Below the pieces are notes generated by a model. It saw only the letters and a program-made list of their open reading frames with translations, had not been told where the DNA came from and searched no databases. Below, piece after piece: positions 33,500-45,600 of a DNA stretch of 64,000 nucleotides. A program made the translations under genes and the position numbers. This stretch comes from Nepenthes gracilis (lineage: Eukaryota > Streptophyta > Magnoliopsida > Caryophyllales > Nepenthaceae), in NCBI GenBank assembly GCA_033239525.1, contig BSYO01000016.1, positions 11,791,045-11,855,044 of the forward strand. Reading direction: 5' to 3'. Each line of letters begins with the position of its first letter. The stretch's first letter is position 1.

Positions 33500-35290
33500 G
33501 AGTCTAGCCCTCACAGGAACCCCGAAGAGGCACGGCTCCTGACGACTCTCCCAAAATTGAGGAACCAGCCCCACGGCTCAAAGCTCCTTGTTGACCCGAC
33601 GGATGAGGACCTGATGAGGGACTCGGCACAGAAGACTCGGGAAATGGCTCGCCCCTTGAGACCAAACACGCCCCGAGGGGATGCGGCGGCCGATTACGCG
33701 GATCCAACACAGCAGAGAGGAAAGCGTGGATGTAGGATCCGCATCAACCGGGCGGCACAAATGGATGCCATCCTGAACTTAGAAGCTGCGGTGGGGCAAC
33801 ATCGCAAAGCCGCATCGAAGTCCTCTGCGCCTCCTCCCGCTGAAGGATTCGTCCTGGCCAAGAAGCTTTTTCGACTCTCTGCAAGCCTAAGGGCCTCCTC
33901 GGATGAAGCAAGCGCCGTGCGAAGCCGCTGGTTCTCTTCCTCGACGGCCCTCAAAGACTCCGCCTCCCGTCGAGACGGGGCGGTCGCCCGCCGGCCCGGG
34001 TGAGACCACTAAGCGAGATCTTGGAGCTACGTAAAGAATTAAAGGCGTTTAAGTACGATTGGCAAGAATGAAGACCAAGAACAAGGTAGCGAAATACCGG
34101 GACATGACAGATCCGTCACCGAGCAATCTCCTCCGGGGACCCCGGGCGTTGATGGGCACTCCGCGGGCGCGGGGATATCAGAATGGCCTCGAAGAAGGTC
34201 CCTCAAGAGCGGGGCTCCGCTGCTCCCGTCGTCGGAACGGCCCGGGACCTCCAAAGCCGCGGTCATCGCCTCCTCACCGCCGAGAAGGTCAAGATCTCCT
34301 CAGCCCGGTGACATCGGGCGGCGGCCTCGCCTCGCGAGGCTCGTGACCTCGCCAAAATCGTCGTCTCGAGGCTCCCGGGGGCCTCGGGGTGGATCTCAAC
34401 ATCAGATGGCAACGCTGCGACGGCCTCAGGCTCCGAAGAAGGGCCGGGCGTCAACCGCGAAGCCGCCCTGACCATGGGGGCTATGACGCGCTCATCCTCC
34501 GAGGAAGACTCAACCACGACACCCGACGGATCTCCAGAGACCTCAACCCGCGGGCTCTTGGGAAGCCGCTCGGAGGGCTCTGAATCACCTGAGGACCCTC
34601 TCTTTTCTTCTTCTTCTTCTTCGAGACGGCAACGGCCCGAGCCACCGGACGGCACCTTCCACTTGGCTTCCGCCAACTTTGAGTGGACAGCCGAGATGTT
34701 CTTCTTCCCGTCATCGAAGCGCCCCATTTGCCAAAGACCAAACCGATAACCTCCCGGCCGTCTCTCTCTCCTCGTCGAATGTCGAACAATACTTGCAAAG
34801 AACGTTTCCCCGTACGGAGGAGAGCTCCCGGTCGTCGACCACCTTCAAAAAGAAGAACCGGTCCTTCCACCTTTTGGTGGAATCCGGGTTCCCTCCGTTC
34901 AACTAAAAAACAAACTCGGGACGGGGTCATGGCAATCCATTCATGAGTCCGATTAAACGGAACATAATCTTTACCATGACCGCCTCGAGAGTTTTGCCAT
35001 GGTGCAAGACGATAGAGAAACTAAGTACCGATGGCATTAGGTCAAGCTTCGCGAGGCGGGATGCCCAACTCCTTCATCGGGAGGTGAAGCTCGGCCGGAG
35101 CAGGGAAACGAAGCCCACCTTTGAGGTGAACTTCGTATATAGTGATGTAACCAACCGGCGGGCTCTTCGCCCTCTCAGAGGCGCCTGGAACCACCATCGC
35201 GAGCGACGCCGGAATATGATACTTCGCCCGAATCTGCACGAGATCTTGCGAAGTAAGAGAAGAGACGATCTCATCGATACCAGGGGCCAT
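33500..35290 (-). pseudogene. Antisense accessory gene of the Tat element (copy 2)
   Basis: ATG at 35290. The N-terminal stretch MAPGIDEIVSSLTSQDLVQI, IRAKYHIPAS, YITIYEVHLKGGLRFP and LGIPPREA matches the plant 'putative gypsy type transposon' family. In other frames follow RWKDRFFFLKVVDD (about 34865), a conserved block with WSLANG, an acidic Ser/Glu-rich linker (about 34640-34450) and a Glu/Leu-rich likely coiled coil (EEENQRLRTALASSEEALRLAE, about 33940). At least four frames are needed. It is transcribed against the element. Its biochemical role is unknown. Confidence 0.75.
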
Positions 35291-35385
35291 GGTAGTAAGT
35301 AGGAAAAGCAAAAACACCAAAGGTTTTCGAAGGAAACTGAGGGAAGGAAGGAGAAAGCACGAAGAGTAGTGAAGATACGACAACG

Positions 35386-35394
35386 GATTTAAAG
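35386..35394 (-). promoter_or_regulatory. TATA-like box of the antisense gene
   Basis: CTTTAAATCC on the minus strand, about 98 bp upstream of the ATG at 35290, followed by a pyrimidine-rich leader. The spacing matches the other two copies of this gene. Confidence 0.45.
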
Positions 35395-35679
35395 AAATTT
35401 TGAAAAGGGGAAGAGGCGCCCTCATCATGACCATCCCACGTGTCAAATCCCCATACGCAGTGAGCAGGCGTGGGCCTTAGGGTTTCCCGAGGCGATGTCA
35501 CATCAATCGCCCATCGCATGCAATGCCCATGGGGAAGGAAACAGCGGCGAAAGAAAGGTTCCATGGCGTACAAGAGGACCGGACATCTTTCGCACCGGCG
35601 AAAGCGGAGACCGCGACCACGATGACGAAAAGACGCTTGCAAGGCATGTCAAGCGGCTGAATCCTCGAGCCGCTTGACA

Positions 35680-35690
35680 TGGGGGGCTCG
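35680..35690 (+). promoter_or_regulatory. Polypurine tract of the Tat element
   Basis: ATGGGGGGCTCG-type purine tract immediately before the 3' LTR start at 35691. Confidence 0.75.
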
Positions 35691-36419
35691 TGATAGGTCT
35701 GGAACTTGGGCCCAAAATCGCAAACACAGCCCCAAAAAGGCCCATGTACCCGGCCCGATTGAACATCGACTCGACCTAACTTACTTGGCGCCCGGACAAA
35801 CGACAAGACTCCTCCGGGCGGGGCGGCCATAAAGACCAAAACAACCGGATGCGGCTCAGCGCACGCAACGGCTCCCGACACGCCCGCACTGCGAGACCAT
35901 GCGCCCGGCGCGATCTGCAGACCGTGTGAGTGTCCCTGTATAGCCGCACCCCGTGGTGGCGGACGGGCCCGACGTGCCCACGCCACGTGTCGCCCTCCAT
36001 ACGGCATCACATTTCCTATAAATGCCCAACTCGGGGCATCCGGAAAGAGGATTCTTCTTCCGCTTGCTTCCAGGATTCCATAGCGATACTTTGGTGAAAT
36101 CTCAAAGAAGAGAGAAAACATAGAAAGAGTATTCATTGAGTTTGTAATTGCCTTGAGGACATCAAGTCTCACGGGCTTCCATTCTTGTACTACTTCTTCT
36201 TCATAGTGAGATTATTCGGACGCTAAGTCCACCACCGTGGTTTTTCATCCTTCCTCACACGAAGGGTTTTCTACGTAAACGAAGTGTTCATCCCTACTCC
36301 AGTATTTCTCTACTCACAAGACCACCCATCACTTTGTGTTGCTTCAACTCTTCTGCCCGTGTGCCAAGAGATCTATTCTCACTCTACCCCTCGCGTGGCC
36401 AGAGTTCTCGGACGCAACA
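35691..36419 (+). repeat. 3' LTR of the Tat element
   Basis: Pairs with 26447-27210 and has the TATA box at about 36016. Relative to the 5' LTR it lacks about 25 bp of repeated GGCCC sequence near the start and has scattered one-base indels up to about 36040, then almost none. Confidence 0.92.
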
Positions 36420-36424
36420 CTTTT

Positions 36425-37783
36425 ATTCCGTAATTTGAAAAAGGATCAAATGAGTTGAGATTAGAAACTCCCTAGCCTTTTTCAATAAAAAATAAAAGTC
36501 TTCCAACTTCTCCATCTAAGATCCAAAAAGTAAATCCAATGACTGCCTAATCTAAAAGATTAAAAAATAAAACAAATCATGAGCTTGATATATTTCAACG
36601 AAATAATATGAAAGAATAAAATAGTAAAAAATATATATAATTCAATATGTTTAAATATTAGATGTCCAAATATGATTTATTCGCAAATTTTGTAATTAAT
36701 ATGCAAATATTAAATGAGATTCCCAAGTACGGAATTGTCTAAATACCTAACTATCAATGAATCCAAATGCTCAAAAATTTAAAAATTCAATCGAAGGATT
36801 TTAAAGGCTCAATTATATAAAGTCGAATAAATCCAAACATTGTATCTAAAATTTACAAATATTTAAATGCTAAATATTCTAAAATATCAAATAATATGTA
36901 GATAAAATCTTAAAATATTAAAATATTTTAAAATCTGAGGACCATTGGTCAAAACATTAATTTTGAAAATTTAGATATGTAAAAAGGCTATTCGTAAATT
37001 ATTTTTATTGATAGGATCAAATACCATTTTTTTTAACTATCCATAAGAGGAGGTGTATTCTTTAAGTATATCTAAATATATTAAAATGTCTAAATATATT
37101 TTTTCATTCAATTTCATACAATTGTACAAAAAAATAAACAGTAAACTCCATAATAAAAGGTCTAAAAAATTTTTCTCTATAAGAAAAGTATACAATTAAA
37201 ACTTTTTCCATATACAAAAGTATAAATACTAAATCAAATAAAAAAAAATAGAATCTAATCCAAAGTACATATATAGACTATCACATGTAAAGTCAAATTT
37301 ACAAGTTTATGACTTTCTTCTCACATATTTCATTAGATGAAATAATATCTTAAATATTTACTTATCCTATAGAAAATAAACAAACATTCAAATCTATTGA
37401 TAAAATTGAACAAAATTCTAGAACCTTAGTGAAAATTATACACATATAATAATATGCAAAGAATAACGGTAAAAGGTAACTTACATATATAGTAAAATAG
37501 AAAAAATATAAATAAAATCTAATAAAAATTAAAATGGATCAAAAATTAAATTTAAAAATATTTATTTTAACCTTTTAATTTAACAAATTTTATAAGATAG
37601 AGCTCCATAATTCTTTTCTTTTTCTTCATCTCTCTTCTTTCTGATTCCAAAATTTAATTTTTCTTCAATTCAATTAATTTTAATTTTTTTAAAATTATAT
37701 TAATAATGTCATAATTTATAAATAAAATTAAGCATTACATATATCCATTTGATGATAAATTCGTTAAAAATTTTAGATTGAAT
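36425..37783. other. AT-rich spacer
   Basis: Very AT-rich, with no frame, repeat or RNA gene recognised. Confidence 0.6.
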
Positions 37784-38460
37784 TATATTTTTAGATAAGA
37801 TTTCATCAATTAAACTCAATTTGTGTTTAATCTTGATATCTAATAATTTATCATATTGTTCTAATGAGTAGAAAGGACGATAAAAATCTTATTTCTTTAT
37901 GTATTTCTCTCGGTAATCAATGAGATTAACTAATCTATAATTAGGTCTATTTTGCCCCCGAGGAACCATAGATGAAAAGTTAGACAATATATTTGATATT
38001 TGACATTATTATATGATATTGATCGTTTATTAAGAATATATAATTATTATATATATCTTAATTATTAATTATATGTTAAATATATTAAAATAATTATATT
38101 ATTTTAAAAATAAATGATAATAATAATATATGAAATCATACAAGAAATATATATTTTAATTTATATCTACATAATGTACGCAATATTTAACTTTATAGGT
38201 CAATAGTCCATCAAACTTAGAACGTTTGATCATATCTACTTAATGGACCGTCAAGCTAAAGCCGTACAAGACAGCCGCGCAAGATTTTCAAAGTCTCTTT
38301 TTGTTTTTTTAGGCATGGGATTTTTAATTAATTTTTTCGAAGTCAGGGTCATAAGTAACCAATGTGGCCCACTATGAGGATAGAAAAATAGAAATCTAAT
38401 ATTAAAAAAAAAAAAACTCCAACTTTTTTTTTTAGTATTTTAAGACACTAATTATCTTTG
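37784..38460 (+). repeat. Second copy of the AT-rich duplicated block
   Basis: 37784-37925 matches 18323-18470 and 38130-38460 matches 24815-25145. The short middle here (37926-38129) corresponds to the site occupied by the 18470-24720 island in the other copy. Confidence 0.7.
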
Positions 38461-38462
38461 AA

Positions 38463-39655
38463 TTTTCATTCAAATAGATATTTTCTATGGCTGAATGAAG
38501 GAGAAAAAAATGTAAAAATTAAAAATGATTATAGTGATAAAAAAAATAGAGAAACCTATAAAATTCTTATAAACTATTACTATTTAGATTTTAAAAAGTG
38601 GGTATTTTTTATTTATAATTATATTCTAATTAAAAATTTATTTTTTGAGAAGAAAGTCAATAATTCAACTAAAATCATTTTAGTGATGATATGTGTCTAA
38701 TTAAATCAGTTCAATCTAATAGTTGGTCAGAGGTGATTATCTTCAACTTGTGTGATAGAAAGTTACCTACGATTTTTTTTTTTTTTTTCTTATATCTCTT
38801 TCATTGAAATAGATAACTTCAATGGTTGGAAAAAGAAAATATAAAAATTAAAAATAATTATAGTGATAAAAAAGAGAAAAACCCATAAAATTCTTATAAA
38901 CTATTACTATTTGGGTTTTAAAAAGTGTATATTTTTTATTTATAATTATATTATGATCAAAAATTTATTTTTTTGAGAAGAATGTCAAAAATCGAACCAA
39001 AATTATTTTATTGATGATACGTGTCTAATTATATTAGTTTAATCTACCGGTTGGTCAGAGGTGATTATCTTTACTACTTGTCTGACGGAAGATTATCCAT
39101 GATTATCTTTTTCTTAAATCTCTTTCATTTAAATAGATAACTTCTATAGTTGATAGAAAAAGAAAAAAATATAAAAATTAAAAATAATTATAGTGATAAG
39201 AGAAGAGAGAAACCCAATAAAATTCTTATAAACTATTACTATTTGGGTTTTAAAAAGTAGATATTTTTTATTTATAATTATATTCTGATAAAAAATTTAT
39301 GTTTTGAGAAAAAAGTCGATGATCCAACCAAAATCATTTTAGTAATGACATATGTCTAATTAAATGAGTTCAATCTATCAATTGGTTAAAGATGATTGTC
39401 TTTACAACTTGTGTGATAGAAAGTTACCCGTGATCATCTATTTCTTATATCTTTTTCATTTAAATAGATAGCTTCTATGATTGAGAGAATAAAAAAAAAT
39501 ATGAAAATTAAAAATAATTATAGTGAAAACAGAAAAGAGAAACCCATACAATTCTTATAAGCTATTACTATTTGGGTTTTAAAAAATGGGTATTTTTTAT
39601 TTATAATTATTTTTTGAAAAGAAAGTCGATAATCCAACTAAGATTATGTTAGATT
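38463..39655 (+). repeat. Tandem array of ~330-bp units, 3.6 copies
   Basis: Units begin TTTCATT.AAATAGATA at 38463, 38799, 39123 and 39455 (spacings 336, 324 and 332). Each contains AAACTATTACTATTTRGRTTTTAAAAA, TTATTTATAATTAT and GTTGGTCAGAGGTGATTATC. The last unit is truncated by an internal deletion. A frame at 38458-38700 is only part of the first unit. Confidence 0.85.
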
Positions 39656-40780
39656 TTAGGACACTTTCTTATAAGTATTATAATAAATGGATAGATTACT
39701 TGGAGAATGCGTATGTTCACACGTGAAATGCTCGAGTAGAGAAGTTAGGCAAGAATTACGTGATATTTGTGTGACGATTGACTAATGATTATTTGAGGGT
39801 CATTTGAGTGATAAATAATATTGATGAGTTGTACACTATTCATACGAAAGTTGTTTAAAGGCTGGTTGAGAGTCAATCAAATATTGCATGATTGGCGTTT
39901 GAAGAATGCAGATACATAGTTCACCTAAAAAGGTAGTGCTTGATGTTCATAAATGTATGATTTATCTAAAAATGTCACACCTGATATGTATTTAAAGGGT
40001 ACTCATATGCTGTTTATATAAGTTATTCAAATATTTTAAAGAATGATTTTTTTATTGTATTTTTGGATTCTAATATGCTCCATAGTTTTATATGAGTCAT
40101 CATTTAAAATTGGTAGAACTGTTATCTCATTTAATATCCAAAATTTGAAGATTAAAAAAGAAGAAGAGAGGCAGACTTGCATTCTTGTTGAATATATGGT
40201 TTTAGGGTTTACAATAATTAGATTTGTAGCAGTCTCTATGGTAATCATAATCTCTCTATTTGTACATATTGAAAGAGTAGTCCGTATAGCTGCCTTGCCA
40301 CCTAGAATTTACTAGTATGCCCAAATGAAAAAAGCATAAAATATTTTTAATATATAAATGCTTTTAATTTTTTCATCAACTCTATCTATAATTTTTATTT
40401 CAATATCAATTTATTATGCCTATCCGAATGTTAAAAAGTAATGCGAAGTATTTAAAATGTAATATATTTTACATTTTATAAAATTATATTCATATCAAGT
40501 GATATTATAGTTTGATGAAAAGAATAAAAAATAATTTAAAAGTTGATATATTTTGGATCTGATTTGCGGACGAATTAGGGTGTCATTTGGTATTTCACGA
40601 AGGATCGAACAAAAGTGTGTCCAATCTCTATTTTCAATAACCTAGATCCTGCACACTACAACTTAAAAATAAGAGATCAAGAGAATTGGCGGAATTTATT
40701 TTTAATTTATCATTCAACGTTCAATTCAGTAATTTTCCTTAAAGAGATAAAAAGATGAAGAGATGAGAGTCATATGTAAT
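39656..40780. other. AT-rich, possibly LTR-derived spacer
   Basis: Contains a TATA-like GTTTATATAAGT at about 40011 and short direct words (CACCTAAAAAGGTAG, TTATCTAAAAATGTC). It may derive from an LTR, but I could not define ends. The minus and plus frames at 40036-40315 overlap each other and look like chance. Confidence 0.3.
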
Positions 40781-42359
40781 GACTTAAGAGTATGGGGTTT
40801 GAGTTTGACTCAGAGGTTGTACTCGACATGGAGCGGCTTTGACGTGGTGTTGCGCTCGGTAGGGAGTGGCTTTTAAATTGAGTAAGGATTATGAAGGAAT
40901 TCTTAGAGGCTCTTTGGGTAGAGAGTTGTCATTTTACGAGCCTTTGAGTGTGTATCTAAGTTTGTCTTTGAACCAACAGGGCCGGTGCCCTTGCCAACAC
41001 GAGCAAGGAGGTATTTATAGCCTTTGAACCAACTCAGTCCTACTTGGACCCCAAGGCTAACCGACAGCTGTCTCCGTGGATTTGGCATGCTATCATAGGA
41101 ATCTGGAGTGCCGATTATGGTAACCTTGTTCACTCTGGAGGATTCGTTTCTTCTTTGTAGCGATACTAGATGCGGTGGGTATGGGAGTTACCATTAGAAG
41201 AGATTTGCTAAATTGGAGTTATCATTCCAGGAGAGATCATGATCGAAGGCAATATTCGGGATGTCGAGCTGGTTAAGGCAAGTAATTTCAATATGCGGGG
41301 GGAGGATCGTGAGCTATCTTGGGCCGAGGTCGGTTTTGTCTGTTCGGGCCGACTGGGATGATGATAGGCCAATGGAAATGTTGATTGGACGCTGGGCTAG
41401 TGGAGATGTGTTGTGGGCTGGATACCCTCAGGATCCACTGTCCGTCCGTGGGTCTTATGTCGGGGTCGGCCCAATTTTGTCGTCCCCGTCACTAACCCCT
41501 CATGCTAGGGAATTTGAATTTTCAACCTCAACATGTTCATTGATGGGACGTCACTTGTCCTTTTCCTCTTTCGTACCTCTCCTAGGCTATCTCCTGATTT
41601 GCTGCCTTACCTATTCTGGCGTGATTCTTTGCACCCGATGATTTTCTGCGGATTTACTGGTATGGGAAATCTTTGACATTTAGTGGCTTGTCGATCCTTT
41701 TGTGCGATATAAATTGAGAGGCTTGCTGTGTCTTGCATTACACCTCACTTTTATTAATCAAGTGGTATGGGAACTCAAAATCGGCATGAAGCTTGAGTTG
41801 CTTGTTGCCGAGATCAGAGGGAGCTCGTCTCTGATGTTCGCATGTGTCATCCTAGGATGTACAAGTGGTCTGCTTTGGTTATCTTTTTTTGTGTGGGAAA
41901 CCATTTTGGTCACCCCTTTTCGTGTCCATCCCGGAGCCAAGCGTACCACTGTTCCTTAGTAGGGCAAGTCCTTTTCCCTTTTCCTCCCTCTGGATAACAG
42001 CCTGCCTTCATGAGGGGCCATTGTTCTAACTCCTTAAGAACTGCTATTCATGCAAGTCATGTTTTACAGTCTGTTGGGTGCACGCCATTCTCTCGCACGA
42101 GCTCCTCTTGTTGCACGCTTATTTGGAAGTTTATTACAGTTGAGTTGAGCAAAGTTTTTGCAGCCGGATAGTCATTCTATATACTCTTTTGATTATCTTT
42201 CTCTTTGTTATACGTTCACCCCTGAAGGCTTTGTGTTTTGTAAAAAGAGATTAATGAATGAAATTATCGAGCATCTGTGTCCATACTATTTGCTTCTCCA
42301 ATTTTCTAGATATCTCTCTTTTCTATTTTTTTAATTTTTGGACACCAGACTAGATCATG

Positions 42360-42620
42360 TGCCCGTCGGTCTGGCTTGAGGTCGGATTGGATTGAGGGAC
42401 TATAAGTTTAGTTTAATGCCGGACTGCTGTCAATTCGTTTTGAAGTCGAAATGGCTTCTACGTGCCCGTCAATCCACTCTGAAGTGGAACTGGGTTGTGG
42501 GCCTATCAGTTCAGCTTGATGCTAGACTGGGATATGGGCCAATCAAATGAGTTGGATGTCGGATTGGATCGCAGATCAGTCAGTTAGGCTGGGCGCCGGA
42601 CTGGAACGTCAACCTATTAG
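42360..42620 (+). repeat. Degenerate ~60-bp tandem repeats
   Basis: Recurring GGTCGGATTGGA / GCCGGACTG / GCTAGACTGGGAT and GGGCCTATCAGTTCAGCTTGATG-type words in about four imperfect units, just upstream of the accessory gene. Confidence 0.5.
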
Positions 42621-42981
42621 TCCGATTTTGAGTTCATCACATCTACTGGCCGCCAACTTGCTGTCCTCGAGAAGTGGGCACAGTGGCTTGGGAGGTTGCG
42701 CCGCTCTGACATTTGGCTTGTTCAGCCCTGCCAATTACCTGCTGCTTGTACAATGGCTGGTTATCATTTCTGACACCTTGTTATTGACATGCCTCGATGC
42801 CTTTTGATGCTTGAGCATGTCCAGGTAGGTCATCATGTGTGCGGATTTTTGAGGCATCATTTCAAATTTCAAATGACAGCCTATACAAACAGCACCTTTT
42901 CGTCATTTTCCCCCATCCTTCTTCCTCCTCTCAAGTCGGTTTTCTCTCTAGTTTCTTTGAGTCAGCTACCTTCTCATCTCC

Positions 42982-43330
42982 ATGGCTCCTAGTGTTGGTA
43001 TAATTTGTTCAGTTCTTGCCGCCGCTGATATTGAAGCTTTATATGTACTGTATAATATCCCGAGTGTGATTTCATTTGGGGTGCTGGTGAAGTATGATAG
43101 AGTCCTGTTCTCCTCCGAATGGGTCCATCAGTATTTATGAGGACCACTTTTGGAGTGGTCTTTGCTTCCCCCTTCCGTGAGAATTGTACGAAATCTTGGT
43201 GGACCTAGGAGTTCTAATCGTGAGATTTCATGTCAATATCGTGAGGTATTTATGCTATCTTTGCGTATTTCTTTGCCACCACGGGAGGATGCAAAATGTA
43301 GTGGTCGTGAAAGTAATCTTCCAGTTCAGC
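42982..43330 (+). pseudogene. Accessory protein like 'putative gypsy type transposon' family (copy 3), truncated
   Basis: ATG at 42982, then MAPSVGIICSVLAA, YNIPSVISFGVL and VHQYL, a stop, then EDHFWSGLCFPLP, a stop, and ELYEILVDLGV. The pattern aligns with VYEEHLEAGLHIP of copy 1 and IYEVHLKGGLRFP of copy 2. The copy is cut off at about 43330 by other repeat sequence. A TATA-like CTATACAAAC (42891) lies about 90 bp upstream, followed by a pyrimidine-rich leader. Confidence 0.6.
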
Positions 43331-43359
43331 TAGAGTGGAGACTAGAGGTATATGTATGG

Positions 43360-45089
43360 ATATATATATATGTAGTGATGTATTTGGTTATACATGTATA
43401 TATATATATGTATATGTATATGTATATGTGTTAATAAGTGGTGTTATGTGTATGTATGAGAATAAAGATGGTAAAGATCCTATAGGATATTTACAGTTTG
43501 TAAATATTGTATGTTTAAAGGTATGTGGGCCGGTGTTTTGAGTGGTGCTAATTGTATGAAGAAATAAATATTGCAAATTAATTGTTAGAACCTTGTAAAA
43601 TTAATTGGGGGATGAAAATTTGTAGTAAAAATATTGTTGACCTTAGTTATAGGTATTGCTCCGAAATAGAAATAGTGAAGTAGTTGAGCTGATCATATCT
43701 TAATCCAGGTATTCCTTCTGGATGTCCTGAGATATGTTCTTTTGCATTAAACTTAGTAGTGTGCGTATATTTTATTGGCAATCTATGGATAAGTAAAGAA
43801 GAGTGTGCGAAGACTTTATAGTAACTGGACGAATGGGAGTCCGTGAGACCGTAAAGTAGTCTATACTTTTCCAATACTGAGTCTATTCCGGAGGATCGAG
43901 GTCGTTGATATTGAGAAGGGATACTTATAACCTAGTGACCATCGTAGAGAATGATATCTGGGATATCATTGGCGAGGGGTATCGAAGATGGTATGAGTAT
44001 ACTACGGGTACAACCTCTGAGAGGACTGTAGGGGTAGTGGGGATACCATGGATACCAGGTAATCTCGTGGTACTCACCCAACCGTTGCGGGTGTAAATAC
44101 ACGGCATTTGGTTCACTATGGTAGAATAAGGTCCAGAGAGATTCTTATTATTTCGAACAGTCGTAGCCTCATATTGAGCTGACATTTAGATTCTTGTTAT
44201 TTCATACAGTTAGTCGACAGGGATGCTTATAACCTAGGGACCATCGTAAAGGATGATATATGAGATATCATTGACGATGGGTATCGGAGATGGTATGAGC
44301 ATATTACGGGTATAGCCTTTGGGAGGACTGTAGGGGTAGTGGGGATACCATGGATACCAGGTAACCTCGTGGTACTCACCCAGCCGTCGGGGGCGTAAAT
44401 ATGCGACCTTTGGTCCACTATGGTAGAATAAGGTCCTTGGAGACTGCTGCCGTTTATATAGTTGTGACATCGTATTGAGCTGATGATCGGATTCAATGGA
44501 ATCCATGTTGCTTCATTGATACTTAGTCGTTCACGTAGTCTTCGGATTGTGGACACGACATATTATTGAGTCTCAGACAGTGGTTAATCTATTACTTGCT
44601 ATCATTGACTTCATTTATTATTTTATTATCCGGGATGCTTAATTGCACTCATCTATTATTGATTATGTTTGCTTGCTGGGCATTCGGCTCACTCTTGTGT
44701 TTTATTGGTTCTAGATTAGACAGGTTGATATCAGGATCAAGGAAATCACACGACATTTGGGTAGCCACCAGATAGGGGTGATCATCAGAGATTGAAGCTT
44801 TTCGGATAGAGACTTAAGACCTTGGTAGTTTAGTTACAATTTAACTTTTATTAGATTCATTTATGAGGATTGATATAAATGATATTGATGGCATTTATTG
44901 GAGTTATTTATCATTATTATGGATATTTATGTGATGATATATTTATGATGATTATGAATTGTGTCTTAAATGATATTATTGAGTTCATTAAATTTTTTTG
45001 ATGACGTGTAATTGTCGATTTTGGACGATTCGATAATTTTACAGAAACGATCTGGGTCGGATTCAGGTGCTCAAGCTCGGGTCGTCACA
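43360..45089 (+). repeat. Long LTR-like unit, copy A (5' truncated)
   Basis: Matches 48510-49295 over its first ~770 bp. It ends in CTCGGGTCGTCACA (45089), the kind of end (GGGTCGTGACA) seen in long LTRs of plant gypsy elements. An internal ~300-bp duplication (43919-44200 and 44220-44480) carries GGGATACCATGGATACCAGG twice. There is no coding capacity; minus-strand frames here read the same repeats. Confidence 0.5.
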
Positions 45090-45104
45090 CGGTCACTCTC
45101 AAAC

Positions 45105-45600
45105 AAGGAGATGATTCCAATGCCAAACTTTTGAACACCAACCTGTGTTCTTCGTTACGAATGCCATTTTGATATCCGTTCGTTAAATTTGATTCAAGAA
45201 TTAATTTATCAATGTCATTTTTTTCTTATTTAATTTACAAAGAAAATGGATAACTTGTCACTTCTTGAATGACTTTGGTTTGAGCATAGTTCATTTAAAT
45301 TTCACTGGCATAAGAAAAAGATTAGGAAGCCTCTAATTTCAATTCGTTTTGAGCTTTTTAAAAAAATATGGAATAGATATACACACAAATATATAACACA
45401 TGAAATTTATTCAGATCTAGATATACTTAACTATCAAAATGATATAAATAGTAGACACAATAAATAATAATAGTCAAGACAAGATTTTTGGCGATGAAAA
45501 AAAATCTCAATAACTATTATTATCGAGTAAAATCCTCCGAACTTTTATGACAAGTAAAAACTATATACTAAAAAAGTCAACTTATAAATCGGATGGTTCA
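45105..45600 (+). repeat. Segment following copy A, repeated at 49302-49796
   Basis: Begins AGATGATTCCAATGCCAAAC in both places and stays closely similar through AAATCGGATGGTTCA. After that the two copies diverge completely. Confidence 0.8.

Larger units (their letters stand above)
26447..36419 (+). mobile_element. Ty3/gypsy Tat-lineage element with antisense accessory gene
   Basis: A 9.97-kb element with LTRs at 26447-27210 and 35691-36419, TSD CTTTT (26442-26446 and 36420-36424), a TGGCGCC-type PBS and a PPT. Its order is gag, protease, RT, RNase H, a second RNase H, integrase, minisatellite, antisense gene, PPT. The second, archaeal-type RNase H and the extra gene between pol and the 3' LTR are hallmarks of the Tat lineage. 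All frames are broken by small indels, so the copy is not functional as read. Confidence 0.93.
40780..43330 (+). mobile_element. Fragment of the same element family as 18470-24720
   Basis: 41700-43330 is homologous, in inverted orientation, to 23620-22000. Shared features in order are a TATA (GATATAAATTGAG, about 41706), TTACACCTCAC, a tRNA-iMet-like AAGTGGTATGGGAAC (about 41760), ATTAATGAATGAAATTATCGAGCATC (about 42252) and the accessory ORF at 42982. The fragment ends abruptly at about 43330 against a TATATG-rich region. A frame at 41261-41641 upstream of the TATA is unidentified and probably non-coding LTR sequence. Confidence 0.55.

Noticed and set aside
41261..41641. 126-codon plus frame as a gene
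   Set aside because: It lies in LTR-like promoter sequence upstream of a TATA box, with no recognisable domain and no counterpart in the related element.
43925..44556. Minus frames sharing STTRLPGIHGIPTTPTVL
   Set aside because: They share it because the underlying 300-bp DNA is duplicated. The frame differs at 49040-49270 and no start or domain is seen.
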